Source: Imhoffiella fuscus | GTDB lineage: Bacteria; Pseudomonadota; Gammaproteobacteria; Chromatiales; Chromatiaceae | Length of the DNA: 64,000 nt | Direction of reading: 5' to 3' | Assembly: GCF_042682685.1 (NCBI RefSeq) | Contig: NZ_JBHUHX010000042.1 | Location: forward strand, 1 to 64,000 | Shown: piece after piece, positions 16,628 to 24,895 of the stretch | Layout: every line of letters starts with the position of its first letter | How positions within the stretch are numbered: the stretch's first letter is position 1 | Made by a program: the position numbers and the translations under genes | The notes under the pieces: model-generated | What the model saw: the letters and a program-made list of their open reading frames with translations, nothing else | Database searches by the model: none | What the model was told of the DNA's origin: nothing

Positions 16628-16938
16628 TGTGCATCGGCGTGCCCATGCAGGTCATCGAATCCGGCCCTTCGTGGGCCTGGTGCGACGACGGTGGCGAGCG
16701 CCACAAGATCGATATGCAGCTGGTCGGTCAGCAGCCGATCGGGGCCTGGGTTCTGGTGTTCCTCGGCGCGGCCCGCGAGGTCATGGGCGAAACGCATGCC
16801 TTGCGGGTGCGCGATGCCCTGGTCGCCATGCAGGTCGCCATGCGGGGAGAGTCGGTGGATCATCTGTTCGCCGATCTCGTCGATCGCGAGCCGACCCTGC
16901 CCGAGCACCTACGCGATCGGGTCAAGCCTGCGGACTGA
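16627..16938 (+). CDS. hupF: HypC/HupF-family hydrogenase maturation chaperone
   Basis: 103 residues starting MCIGVPMQV, in which Cys2 is the essential residue of the HypC/HupF family that carries the Fe(CN)2CO group and binds the immature large subunit. The C-terminal helical extension beyond residue 75 is typical of HupF rather than HypC, and HupF is thought to protect HupL under oxygen. Its position after hupD supports HupF. Confidence 0.9.
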   Translation: MCIGVPMQVIESGPSWAWCDDGGERHKIDMQLVGQQPIGAWVLVFLGAAREVMGETHALRVRDALVAMQVAMRGESVDHLFADLVDREPTLPEHLRDRVKPAD

Positions 16939-17025
16939 GGCTGACTCCCTGGCTTAGAGCGGCTCGGCATCGAGCCTCGGTCCACCTTCACTACCACCTC
17001 GCCTTTCCAACAGGAGCCATCGTCC

Positions 17026-17880
17026 ATGCATTCCTTCGAGATTCCCGGCCTGACCCTGGGACCCGGCTCGCAACCGGTGGAGCCGGATGGCGCCGAGTTG
17101 GACTATCTCCCGCTCCCCAAGGCGATGGAGACCTATGTTTCGCCCTCTTTGCCGGAGGCCGAGCAGGCCCAGGCCTGTCCGCACGGCGTCCGTCTGCTGG
17201 AGAGCTTGCTCATTCAGATTCAGAGCTATCGTGTTCTGGAGCCCTCGCGAGTGGTCGATCTGATGGCGTTGCCCGAACTGGACCGTTTGCTGGTGACCCA
17301 GGCGCTGGGGGAGGGCGAGGTCAGCATTCTCTTTGGCTCGGATGAGGGAATGCGGGTGCAGGAGACCCGTCTCGCAGGAGTCTGGCGCGTCCAGTCGAGC
17401 GACGCCTCGGGGCAGGTGACGCGCGATGAGATCGAGGTCGCCGAGATCCCGTTCGCCGTGCGCGAGATCGCCTTCAGGGGGGCCGCTCAGGGACTCGATC
17501 CCGAGACCCCGCCGGACGATGTGCTCACCGCCCGCTCGGTCCTGTCCGAACTGAACGAGCAGGTTGGAGTCTGGCGGTTCGGCGATCTGCCGCATGTCGT
17601 CAATCTGACCCTGTTGCCGCACTCCGAGGCCGATCTCGCCTATCTGGATGCCCAGTTGGGCACGGGGGCGATCACCATCCTCTCGCGTGGCTATGGCAAC
17701 TGCCGCATCACCGCCACCGCGTTGCGTCACTGCTGGTGGGTGCAGCATTTCAACTCGGACGACTCGCTGATCCTCAATACCCTTGAGGTGGTGGATATTC
17801 CGGCCGCCGCGCTGGCCGCTCAGGAAGACATCGAGGACAGCGCCGCACGTCTGGTCGAGATCATCGAGGCCGTTCGCTGA
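17026..17880 (+). CDS. hupH: Hydrogenase expression/formation protein HupH (HyaF/HoxQ)
   Basis: 284 residues matching HupH in the duplicated domain pattern: LLEQSLLIQ-like region around 60, then RVQETRLAGVWRV and later the second copy SRGYGNCRITATALRHCWWVQHFNSDD, IVNTLEVVDIP-like. Members of this family act in maturation of the iron-sulfur small subunit of O2-tolerant hydrogenases. An 88-base gap separates it from hupF; hupG, which often lies here, is absent. Confidence 0.88.
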   Translation: MHSFEIPGLTLGPGSQPVEPDGAELDYLPLPKAMETYVSPSLPEAEQAQACPHGVRLLESLLIQIQSYRVLEPSRVVDLMALPELDRLLVTQALGEGEVSILFGSDEGMRVQETRLAGVWRVQSSDASGQVTRDEIEVAEIPFAVREIAFRGAAQGLDPETPPDDVLTARSVLSELNEQVGVWRFGDLPHVVNLTLLPHSEADLAYLDAQLGTGAITILSRGYGNCRITATALRHCWWVQHFNSDDSLILNTLEVVDIPAAALAAQEDIEDSAARLVEIIEAVR

Positions 17881-17892
17881 GCGGTGCCGGTC

Positions 17893-18357
17893 ATGCCGAT
17901 GTCGTTCGAGGATCTCGCCGTACGACTGGAGGTCGCTTTTCGGCGCATCCATGACACCCGGATGCGTGGGTTGCCTATTCTGAATCCGGCCTTGTCGGTG
18001 CAGGTGGTGGGTGCGCGTCTGTATGCCGGCGACTGGTTCGGCGTGCTCATCACCCCCTGGTGTATGAATCTGGTGTGGGTTCCTGGCGCGGATTCGTCCG
18101 TTCGTCCGGGCGGACGGGGTAGCAAGCAGGAGGTCGCCTTGCCCGGCGGTCGCTGCGAATTCATCGCTTCCGAGGAGGAGCACGTCGGAGCCTTCGCCGC
18201 CTGTTCGATCTTCTCCCCAATGGAGGGATTCCCCGATCAGGCGACCGCCGTCGCGACCGCCGAGGCGGTGCTGGATGGTCTCTTCTCTGAGCCGTCGCCA
18301 GCCCCGGCCGCCGGGATCAGTCGCCGCGAACTGCTGCGCGGGGTTTGGGGGCGCTGA
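17893..18357 (+). CDS. hupJ: HybE-family hydrogenase assembly chaperone HupJ
   Basis: About 154 residues. RLEVAFRRIHDTRMRGLPILNPALSVQVVGARLYAGDWFGVLITPWCMNLV is the HybE/HupJ core; FAACSIFSPMEGFPDQATAVATA follows. The family helps small-subunit maturation and prevents premature Tat export. Starts at GTG 17884, ATG 17893 or ATG 17899 are possible; none has a strong ribosome site. In some organisms a rubredoxin (HupI) is fused or adjacent; none is seen here. The last gene of the hup cluster. Confidence 0.82.
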   Translation: MPMSFEDLAVRLEVAFRRIHDTRMRGLPILNPALSVQVVGARLYAGDWFGVLITPWCMNLVWVPGADSSVRPGGRGSKQEVALPGGRCEFIASEEEHVGAFAACSIFSPMEGFPDQATAVATAEAVLDGLFSEPSPAPAAGISRRELLRGVWGR

Positions 18358-18393
18358 ATCTGCCGATGGGGAGGTTCTTCTCTGGATGGCGCC

Positions 18394-19059
18394 TTATGTG
18401 TCTAAGAGCGTCGCGATCTCTCGTAGATCCTCCTCCGGGTGCTCGAAGTCCAGCTCCAGCTTGACCAGGTCCTGCTGGTTGCTGAAGGGGAAGGTCAGGA
18501 TCTCCTGCGAGACGACTCGGGCACGCAGATAAAGGTTCGGGTAGCGCTGGCTGCCGCTGAGATTGAGCCGCAGGCTCTGGTCGGTTCGGTAGGCGCCGAA
18601 CGTGGTCAAGGAGAGACGACCTTCGGAGATCTGTCTCAGACGCTCCCGCATCTCCTGGTCGTCGGTGACTGTGAGGTCGAGCGTTTCGGCGATCGGGTCG
18701 ATCGGTTCCGAGCGGGCTACCTTCTCTTGCGCCGCCAGCAGTTTGAGTAGCTTGACGAGCCGGCTCTGGTCTAGGGGTGACAGGCAAGAGAAACGCACGG
18801 CCACCGCGAACTGTCCATCGGCGAGTCGTTCGTATCGCATCACCTTCGCCTCGGCCGAGAAGGATTGGTCTCCCGTCCAGGGGAAGGTTAGGCGTATTTT
18901 TTCGTGGTCGCAGATCGCCGGATCCGCGCTCATGAAGAGTGCTCCGCCCCAAGAAATGTTGCGGTTCTCTACCTCGATCGGCACCGTGCGGTCCGGAAGG
19001 GTCACGCTGATCTTCGTCGTCGTGCCCAGTCGGTATTGGGAGCGTCGATTGGTCATCAT
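18394..19059 (-). CDS. PilZ-domain protein
   Basis: About 221 residues. The N-terminus has NRRSQYRL (RxxxR motif) and NRNISWGGALF (NxSxxG), the two c-di-GMP binding motifs of PilZ domains. A second half, from about residue 120, has a similar beta-rich pattern and may be a degenerate second PilZ domain. No signal or membrane segment. Start at the ATG pair 19059/19056; a GTG at 19125 is the longer alternative. Likely a cytoplasmic c-di-GMP effector; target unknown. Confidence 0.82.
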   Translation of the reverse strand: MMTNRRSQYRLGTTTKISVTLPDRTVPIEVENRNISWGGALFMSADPAICDHEKIRLTFPWTGDQSFSAEAKVMRYERLADGQFAVAVRFSCLSPLDQSRLVKLLKLLAAQEKVARSEPIDPIAETLDLTVTDDQEMRERLRQISEGRLSLTTFGAYRTDQSLRLNLSGSQRYPNLYLRARVVSQEILTFPFSNQQDLVKLELDFEHPEEDLREIATLLDT

Positions 19060-19166
19060 GTCTGGATCGTCGATAGGGTCGGCAGAGGCTTGATTACACC
19101 CTATTTTCAATGTCCGCAAGTGCACTGAACGTGATTGAATTCACGAAAGCGTTTTCTCTGCGCCCG

Positions 19167-19195
19167 TTGACAGTGGTTTTCCAGTCGGATAATTT
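19167..19195 (+). promoter_or_regulatory. Sigma-70 promoter for the Mn riboswitch transcript
   Basis: A perfect -35 TTGACA (19167-19172) stands 17 bases before TAATTT (19190-19195) or 15 before GATAAT (19188-19193). Transcription would begin near 19202, the first base of the riboswitch P1 stem, which supports both calls. Confidence 0.7.
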
Positions 19196-19199
19196 GCGC

Positions 19200-19306
19200 G
19201 CGTCTTGAGGGGAGTAGTCGCCTTTTCATGTGGAAAGGGGCGCGGGTCAACAGGCTCGGTGGAGATCACCGTGGCGCGCGGCGCAGGCTTGACGAGACCT
19301 CGGACT
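19200..19306 (+). promoter_or_regulatory. yybP-ykoY manganese riboswitch
   Basis: The leader contains GGGGAGTAG (19209-19217) and, 80 bases on, TTGACGAGACC (about 19289-19299), the two conserved loop sequences of the yybP-ykoY class. GUCUUGAGG (19202-19210) pairs with CCUCGGAC (19298-19305) to close P1, and CGCCUUUUC pairs with the following GAAAGGGGCG as the second stem. GGTCAACAGGCTCGG in the middle matches the third helix region. The class senses Mn2+ and typically turns on Mn exporters. The gene 80 bases downstream belongs to such a transporter family. Confidence 0.85.
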
Positions 19307-19385
19307 TGATGCGGTGTCCGGCTGGGGCTGGGCAGATCGCGTCTTGTCCGTTGCTCATTCTGCCCAGCCCCCGGCCAAACCATTC

Positions 19386-19982
19386 ATGCCAACGTTCGAC
19401 TCCATTTCCATTCCCGTCTGGCTCGCCCCGGCGTTCACCACCTTCGGTCTCATCTTTCTGGCCGAACTCGGCGACAAATCCCAGCTCGTCTGTATCACGC
19501 TGGCCGCGCGGCACCGTCAGATCCCGGTCCTGGTCGGCGCGGTTGCGGCCTTCGTCATTCTCAATACGCTCGCCGTGGTCTTTGGCGTCGGACTCGCCGA
19601 ATGGCTGCCGCAGCGCGTTCTGGCCGGCATCGTCGCCGTCCTCTTCGCCGTCTTCGGTATCCTGGCCCTGCGTTCCGGTGCCGACTGCGAGGACGAGGAT
19701 ATCCCGGCGCGGCCCGGTCGCGGCATTCTGATCACCACCTTTCTCATGATTCTGCTCGCCGAGATGGGCGACAAGACCCAGATTGCCGTCGCCGGACTCG
19801 CCAGCAATCTGCAGCCCATCCCGGTCTGGATCGGCGCGACTCTGGCGCTCGCCACTACCTCGGCTCTCGGCGTCACCATCGGTTGCCGGCTGCTGCGCTC
19901 GGTGCCGTTGCGTCGGTTGCATCAGCTGAGCGGGGTGATCTTTCTGCTGCTCGCCGCCAGCGCGCTGGTCAAGGTCTTCTGA
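19386..19982 (+). CDS. Manganese exporter of the UPF0016 (GDT1/TMEM165, MneA-like) family
   Basis: 198 residues with six predicted transmembrane helices in two repeats, each bearing the family motif: FLAELGDKSQ near residue 20 and LLAEMGDKTQ near residue 125. The repeats are joined by an acidic cytoplasmic loop (DCEDED). Bacterial members export Mn2+ (or Ca2+). The riboswitch upstream strongly supports Mn2+ efflux at the inner membrane. The ATG at 19386 is chosen for the family N-terminus. Confidence 0.92.
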   Translation: MPTFDSISIPVWLAPAFTTFGLIFLAELGDKSQLVCITLAARHRQIPVLVGAVAAFVILNTLAVVFGVGLAEWLPQRVLAGIVAVLFAVFGILALRSGADCEDEDIPARPGRGILITTFLMILLAEMGDKTQIAVAGLASNLQPIPVWIGATLALATTSALGVTIGCRLLRSVPLRRLHQLSGVIFLLLAASALVKVF

Positions 19983-20033
19983 CCCGTCGCTCTGGGGCGC
20001 CCTCTCCCCGCTGGAGCGGGTCGGGGAGAGGGG

Positions 20034-20735
20034 TCAAATCAGCGGCCCGACCGCCGTGCCCAGCAGGAGCACCAGGGACGCCGCGACCGTGATGAGGATG
20101 TTGTCGTCGATGGGGCCGAATTCGTAGCGCTCGATCACCGTCGCCACCACCGCCGAGAGCAGCCCCCAGAGCGGGATCGCCGGATCCGCCATGCCGCCGA
20201 TGGCCCAGCCCAGGGGCGCGCACAGCAGCAGCATGAAGAGATTGCCGATCGGGCTCTTGGAGCGCTTGCGGATGACGGCGTTGCGCACGATCCCGGTCAC
20301 GCCGTCGCCGAAGGCCATGTAGAGCGAGGGCAGGATGGCGAGCCAGGGGTTGTCCAGCAGCCACCAGAGCACCGAGATCGAGGTCGCCCACATGAGCGTG
20401 AATTTGACGTCGTTGCGGTTTTCCTCGGTCTGGAACCAGTAGAGCCGCAGCCCGGTCGCATGGGCCAGGTTGGTGAAGAGCGTCAGCAGCAATCCGGCGA
20501 TCAGCGGATACCAGGGGTCGGTGAAGACGAGGGGCACCATGATGGAGCCCACGCCGCCAGCCAGCATGTGCACGATCTTGCGGTCGTAGTAGCAGGCACG
20601 GATCGGCTCCATTCCGCGTGCCACCATGGCCTCGTAAGGGAAGCGGGTCAGAAAGAGCACGGCCAGGACATAGGTGCCTAGGCCGATGGCCCAAAGAAAT
20701 TGCGATGACCAGAGAAAGTCGTATGAGGTGAACAT
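20034..20735 (-). CDS. Polyprenol/dolichol kinase-like CTP-dependent membrane enzyme
   Basis: About 233 residues with six or seven hydrophobic segments. DRKIVHMLAGGVGSIMVPLVF (the RKxxH motif) and AFGDGVTGIVRN are the hallmarks of the SEC59/DGK1/VTE5 kinase group, which use CTP to phosphorylate a polyprenol, phytol or diacylglycerol. In a phototroph a phytol kinase role is conceivable, but the substrate cannot be read from the sequence. The start at 20735 (MFTSYDF) is preferred to 20810; neither has a clear ribosome site. Confidence 0.72.
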   Translation of the reverse strand: MFTSYDFLWSSQFLWAIGLGTYVLAVLFLTRFPYEAMVARGMEPIRACYYDRKIVHMLAGGVGSIMVPLVFTDPWYPLIAGLLLTLFTNLAHATGLRLYWFQTEENRNDVKFTLMWATSISVLWWLLDNPWLAILPSLYMAFGDGVTGIVRNAVIRKRSKSPIGNLFMLLLCAPLGWAIGGMADPAIPLWGLLSAVVATVIERYEFGPIDDNILITVAASLVLLLGTAVGPLI

Positions 20736-20840
20736 AAGACGGGGAATCGGCTTCGAAACGAAACGCTCAATGCTAACCTCTGCGCCCTGTTCGGCCCAGT
20801 ACCAACGCATCTCGACGACCGTCGAAGCTACCTCGGCTGC

Positions 20841-20855
20841 TGTTATACTGTAGCG
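20841..20855. promoter_or_regulatory. Possible Zur box/-10 element before znuC
   Basis: TGTTATACTGTAGCG contains a good -10 (TATACT, 20844-20849) and resembles half of the Zur site (consensus built around GTTATA-N-TATAAC); the right half matches at four of seven positions, all mismatches being transitions. A zur gene is the third gene of the operon, so autoregulation is plausible. No convincing -35 is visible. Confidence 0.35.
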
Positions 20856-20944
20856 TTAGCGCGAAGCCGGCGCGTCGATCCGGCTATCGTCCGATTCGGC
20901 GGTCGCGCCGTGTCGATGATTCATCCGCATGAGAGGGTTTTGGC

Positions 20945-21700
20945 TTGCCGAAGGCGCCATCGCAGGTTACCGGTTCGGGTCCGGTCGTTCAGATAGAGGA
21001 TGTGAGTTTTTCCTACGGCGATGCACTCGTCCTGGAGCATGTGGATCTGTGCGTCGAGCGCGGCGAATTCGTCGGGCTGATCGGACCTAACGCAGGCGGC
21101 AAGAGCACGCTGCTGAAACTCGTACTCGGTTTGCAGGAGCCCCAGGCAGGGCGCATCCGGGTCTTGGGCGAGGTGCCGAGCCAGGTGTCGGGTCGGATCG
21201 GCTATGTTCCTCAGTTTCCGAGCTTCCCGCGCGACTTCCCCATTTCGGTCGAGCAGGTGGTGACCATGGGGCGGCTCGGTATCGGTCCCGCGCTGGGCTG
21301 GTATCGGGCCGCCGACCGTGCGGCGGCGCGCCGCGCGCTCGATGAGGTGGAGGCATCCGATCTGGCCAGGCGTCGTATCGGCACCCTGTCCGGCGGCCAG
21401 CTACAGCGCGTGCTTCTGGCCCGCGCCCTGGCCGGCGAGCCCGAGATCCTCATCCTGGACGAGCCGACGGCCAACATCGATCAGCGCGGCGAGACGGACG
21501 TCTTCGATCTGCTGGCGACCCTGAACGCGCGCCTCACCATCCTTGTGGTCTCGCACGACATCGCCTTCATCTCGGATTATGTCAGTCGAGTCGCCTGTCT
21601 GAACCGTACCCTGACCTGTCACGGTACCAGCGCGGTCGATGGCGATGCCATTCACCAGCTCTATGGCGATCGCGTTCGGCTGGTCGACCACAGTCACTGA
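20945..21700 (+). CDS. znuC: Zinc ABC transporter ATP-binding protein ZnuC
   Basis: 251 residues starting at TTG with GAGAGGG upstream. Walker A GPNAGGKST, signature LSGGQLQR, Walker B ILILDEPT, and switch histidine in VVSHD are all present. With ZnuB it would import Zn2+ (or Mn2+/Fe2+; the family is shared). The presence of zur and a zrgA-like gene in the same operon favours zinc. Confidence 0.9.
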   Translation: MPKAPSQVTGSGPVVQIEDVSFSYGDALVLEHVDLCVERGEFVGLIGPNAGGKSTLLKLVLGLQEPQAGRIRVLGEVPSQVSGRIGYVPQFPSFPRDFPISVEQVVTMGRLGIGPALGWYRAADRAAARRALDEVEASDLARRRIGTLSGGQLQRVLLARALAGEPEILILDEPTANIDQRGETDVFDLLATLNARLTILVVSHDIAFISDYVSRVACLNRTLTCHGTSAVDGDAIHQLYGDRVRLVDHSH

Positions 21701-21702
21701 CC

Positions 21703-22551
21703 ATGAGCGCATTCCTCTCCGCACTCGGCGATTACGCCTTTCTTCAAACTGCCCTGATCGCCGGTCTGCTGGCCAGCGTCGGTTGCGGCGTGATCGGCAC
21801 CTTCGTGGTGGTCAAACGCATCGCCTTCATGGCCGGCGGCATCGCGCACTCGGTGCTTGGCGGCATGGGAGCGGCGCTCTATTTCGGCTTCGATCCCTTT
21901 CTGGGCGCATTGATCGCGGCCATCCTCTCGGCCCTGCTGATCGGGACGGTGCGGCTGTCCTGGAAGACCCAGGAGGACACCCTGATCGGTGCGCTCTGGG
22001 CGATCGGCATGGCGATCGGCATCCTCTTCATCGCTAAGACGCCTGGCTATGCGGCCGATCTCATGAGCTTTCTGTTCGGCAACATCCTGCTCGTGCCGGC
22101 CGGCGAGCTGTGGCTGATGGCGGGACTGGATCTGGTCCTGGTGTCGACCGTCGCGCTCTTCTATCGCCAGTTTCTGGCCATTACCTTCGACGAGGAGTTC
22201 GCGCGGCTGCGCGGCGTCCCGGTCGCCTTTTTCTATCTGCTTCTGTTGTGTCTGGTGGCCGTCACGGTGGTCCTGCTGATTCAGGTCGTGGGGCTGATCC
22301 TGGTGATCGCCCTGCTGACGCTGCCGGCGGCGATCGCAGGCCACTATCTCCATTCGCTGGGCGGCATGATGCTGCTCGCGACCCTGTTGGGAGGTGGCTT
22401 CACCTCGTTGGGGTTGGCGCTGTCCTATGGGCCGGATCTGCCGACCGGTCCGACCATCATCCTGATCGCCGGTGCCGTCTACGTGCTCTCGGCGCTGTCG
22501 AGCCACTTCCTGAGGCGCCGCCTGGCCGCGCGTCGGGCGAGGACGGTCTGA
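21703..22551 (+). CDS. znuB: Zinc ABC transporter permease ZnuB
   Basis: 282 residues with eight or nine membrane helices, ABC-3 family: LIAGLLASVGCGVIGTFVVVKRIAFMAGGIAHSVLGG near the N-terminus is characteristic. Two bases separate it from znuC and its stop overlaps the zur start by one base. The substrate-binding protein ZnuA is not encoded in the operon. Confidence 0.92.
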   Translation: MSAFLSALGDYAFLQTALIAGLLASVGCGVIGTFVVVKRIAFMAGGIAHSVLGGMGAALYFGFDPFLGALIAAILSALLIGTVRLSWKTQEDTLIGALWAIGMAIGILFIAKTPGYAADLMSFLFGNILLVPAGELWLMAGLDLVLVSTVALFYRQFLAITFDEEFARLRGVPVAFFYLLLLCLVAVTVVLLIQVVGLILVIALLTLPAAIAGHYLHSLGGMMLLATLLGGGFTSLGLALSYGPDLPTGPTIILIAGAVYVLSALSSHFLRRRLAARRARTV

Positions 22552-23009
22552 TGGGGACGCCTGCTGCGATCGGCCAGTTGGAGCGCGCCGATGCGCTCTG
22601 CGTGCGGCGCGGCGTGCGGCTCACGCCTCAGCGTCGGCGCGTATTGGGGATCCTCTGTTCCGCCTCCCGGCCCTTGGGTGCTTACGAGATCCTGGAGGCG
22701 ATGCGCGATGGTTCGCGGCCCCTGGCCCCGCCGACCGTCTATCGGGCGCTCGATTTTCTGCTGGAGCAGGGCCTGGTGCACAAGCTGGAGAGTCTGCACG
22801 CCTTCGTCGGCTGTCGTCACCCGGATCATCCGCACTCGGGTCAGTTCTTCATCTGCCGTACCTGCGGTCTGGTGACCGAGCTGGAGGACGAGGCGATCTG
22901 CGAGAGTCTGCGTTTGGCCGCCAACGAGACGGGCTTCCGACCGGAGCGTCGGGTCGTCGAGGTCTTGGGGATCTGTGCCTGCTGCGTGGGGAAGGGCGGG
23001 GCGGGATGA
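22551..23009 (+). CDS. zur: Zinc uptake regulator Zur (Fur family)
   Basis: 152 residues. The winged-helix region GVRLTPQRRRVLGILCSASRPLGAYEILEAM is followed by PPTVYRALDFLLEQGLVHKLESLHAFVGC, then a metal region with HPDHPHSGQFFICRTCG and a C-terminal CACC, giving the structural CxxC...CxxC zinc site. The operon context supports Zur over Fur. It ends by ATGA overlap with the next gene. Confidence 0.9.
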   Translation: MGTPAAIGQLERADALCVRRGVRLTPQRRRVLGILCSASRPLGAYEILEAMRDGSRPLAPPTVYRALDFLLEQGLVHKLESLHAFVGCRHPDHPHSGQFFICRTCGLVTELEDEAICESLRLAANETGFRPERRVVEVLGICACCVGKGGAG

Positions 23010-23545
23010 TGGGCGCTCTGCGGATGCTCGGCGTCTACTCGCTCTGGCTCGTCCTCTGTTGCGTCGGCGCGCTGGGCATCGCCGATGCCGCGCCCCAGGT
23101 GCGGGCCATGCCGCAGGGAATGGCGATGCTGACCATCGAGGTCGAAGGGGCTACGATCCTCGCCCATTTCCGTGCCCCGCGCGCGACCCTGGTTGGATTT
23201 GCCGGTGCCGCGCGCAATGCCCAGGAGCGTGAGACCCTGGGGCTGGCGCGCGAGAATCTCCGCAACGGCACCGGAATGATGCGTTTCGACACCCAGGCGG
23301 CCTGCAGTCTGGTCGAGGTGGTTCTGAAGGGCGATGCCGCCCGTGGGGTCGGGGTCGCGGACGAAATCGGCGTGGATTATCGGTTCGCGTGTCTGAGTCC
23401 GGAGCGTCTGGACTCGGTGGCTCTGGGGTTCTTCATCGGGTTCCCCGCGCTGGAGCGGGTGCTGGTTCGCTACCGAACCAGCGAGGGTCGTGGCGGCGCG
23501 GAGCTGACCCAGGGCCATCCGGTGGTTGGTTTCGTCCCCTTCTGA
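23006..23545 (+). CDS. ZrgA-like (DUF2796) zinc-uptake periplasmic protein
   Basis: 179 residues with a signal peptide (MMGALRMLGVYSLWLVLCC...ADA). The body matches DUF2796/ZrgA: MLTIEVEGATILAHFRAPRATLVGF, an AACSL motif, then YRFACLSPERLDS, FPALERVLVRY and GGAELTQ. ZrgA of Vibrio works with a zinc ABC importer. This copy lacks the long His-rich tract that many ZrgA proteins have. Coupled to zur by overlap, so part of the zinc regulon. Confidence 0.78.
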   Translation: MMGALRMLGVYSLWLVLCCVGALGIADAAPQVRAMPQGMAMLTIEVEGATILAHFRAPRATLVGFAGAARNAQERETLGLARENLRNGTGMMRFDTQAACSLVEVVLKGDAARGVGVADEIGVDYRFACLSPERLDSVALGFFIGFPALERVLVRYRTSEGRGGAELTQGHPVVGFVPF

Positions 23546-23658
23546 TTCGCGGCTCGTCGATCGATGCCTCTCGATCGAGATCTTCAAGGGATCTTTCGAG
23601 TTCTGTTTAGGGCCGGGGCGGTTTCGTGTGAGCGCGCCCCATTGTTCTGGAGCCATGG

Positions 23659-24747
23659 ATGCCGATGCTCGAATCGCTTGTGTCGCTGTCACTGATACTC
23701 GTCGGTTTCGTCGGCCTGATTGCAGGCGGCGAGCTTCTGGTCCGCGCCGCCGTGGCCTTGGCGGCGGCGATGCGGATCAGTCCCTTGGTCATCGGTCTCA
23801 CGGTGGTGGCCTTTGGCACCAGCGCGCCCGAATTGGCCGTGACCATCCAGTCGGTGTGGTCTGGCGCGGCGAATCTCGCCGTCGGCAATGTCGTGGGCAG
23901 CAATATCGCCAATATCCTGCTGGTCATCGGTGTCGCGGCCATGGTGTCCCCCTTGGTGGTGCATGAACGGGTGCGGCGGATCGATCTACCCCTGGTGATC
24001 GCCGTCTCGGTCGGGGTCTGGCTGTTGTCGCTGGACCGTCGGATCGGCCATCTGGACGGGGTGCTGTTGTGTGCGGCGCTGCTCGGTTATCTCTGGTGGT
24101 CGATGTGCGAGGGGCGGCGCGAGGGTGCCTGTTCCGGTGCGTCCGCCCCGTCGTTGGTCGAGCCTCTCGGGCCCTGGGCGATGGCGCGCGAGACGGTGCG
24201 TTTGCTGGTTGGCCTGGTCCTGCTGTCGATGGGGGCGCGTCTTCTGGTCATGGGGGCGGTCGATATCGCCCGGGTGCTGGGTGTCGGCGAGCTGGTCATC
24301 GGTCTGACCCTGGTGGCTGTGGGAACCTCGCTGCCCGAGGTGGCGACCTCTGTCATTGCCGGGCTGCGTGGGCATCGCGATATCGCAGTCGGCAACCTGA
24401 TCGGTAGCAATCTGTTCAACCTGCTTGCGGTGCTGGGGATCGGTGCCGCTACCTCGCCCCATGGCATTGCGGTGCCGCGCGCGGTGCTGAAGCTGGATCT
24501 GCCGATCATGATCCTCGCCGCCGTCGCTTGCGTGCCCGTTTTTCTGGTCGGGCGGGTTGGACGCAAGGCCGGCGCGGTCTTCCTGGCCTATTTCGCCGGC
24601 TACCTTGTGTATGTGGTCTTACGGGCCGCAAACTCCCCGTTTCGGCAGGCATTCGAGATCGGCATGCTGGCGATCGTTGCCCCATTGACCTTGGCCGCGA
24701 TCGCGGTCAGCCTCTACCCCGTTTTTTGCCGGCGCTCGCCCGATTGA
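23659..24747 (+). CDS. Sodium/calcium exchanger family protein (YrbG/CaxA-like)
   Basis: 362 residues with about 10 to 11 membrane helices in two inverted repeats. The ion-binding alpha motifs are clear: VVAFGTSAPELAVTIQS with NVVGSNIANILLVIG in the first half, and LVAVGTSLPEVATS with NLIGSNLFNLLAVLG in the second. It likely uses the Na+ or H+ gradient to expel Ca2+ from the cytoplasm. It stands 113 bases after the zinc operon; no regulatory site was recognised. Confidence 0.92.
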   Translation: MPMLESLVSLSLILVGFVGLIAGGELLVRAAVALAAAMRISPLVIGLTVVAFGTSAPELAVTIQSVWSGAANLAVGNVVGSNIANILLVIGVAAMVSPLVVHERVRRIDLPLVIAVSVGVWLLSLDRRIGHLDGVLLCAALLGYLWWSMCEGRREGACSGASAPSLVEPLGPWAMARETVRLLVGLVLLSMGARLLVMGAVDIARVLGVGELVIGLTLVAVGTSLPEVATSVIAGLRGHRDIAVGNLIGSNLFNLLAVLGIGAATSPHGIAVPRAVLKLDLPIMILAAVACVPVFLVGRVGRKAGAVFLAYFAGYLVYVVLRAANSPFRQAFEIGMLAIVAPLTLAAIAVSLYPVFCRRSPD

Positions 24748-24895
24748 CGTCTCTATCCGTTCAGGTTGCGGGAGACTCTCGGGGTTGCGATCCGGCCCTT
24801 TCGGGTGTGATCCGGGCGCTCGGCCCCACATCTTCCACATGGACGAGACGGCAGACGCGTAGGACGCGCTGCGTTACAGAATCCGGAGACCGAAC

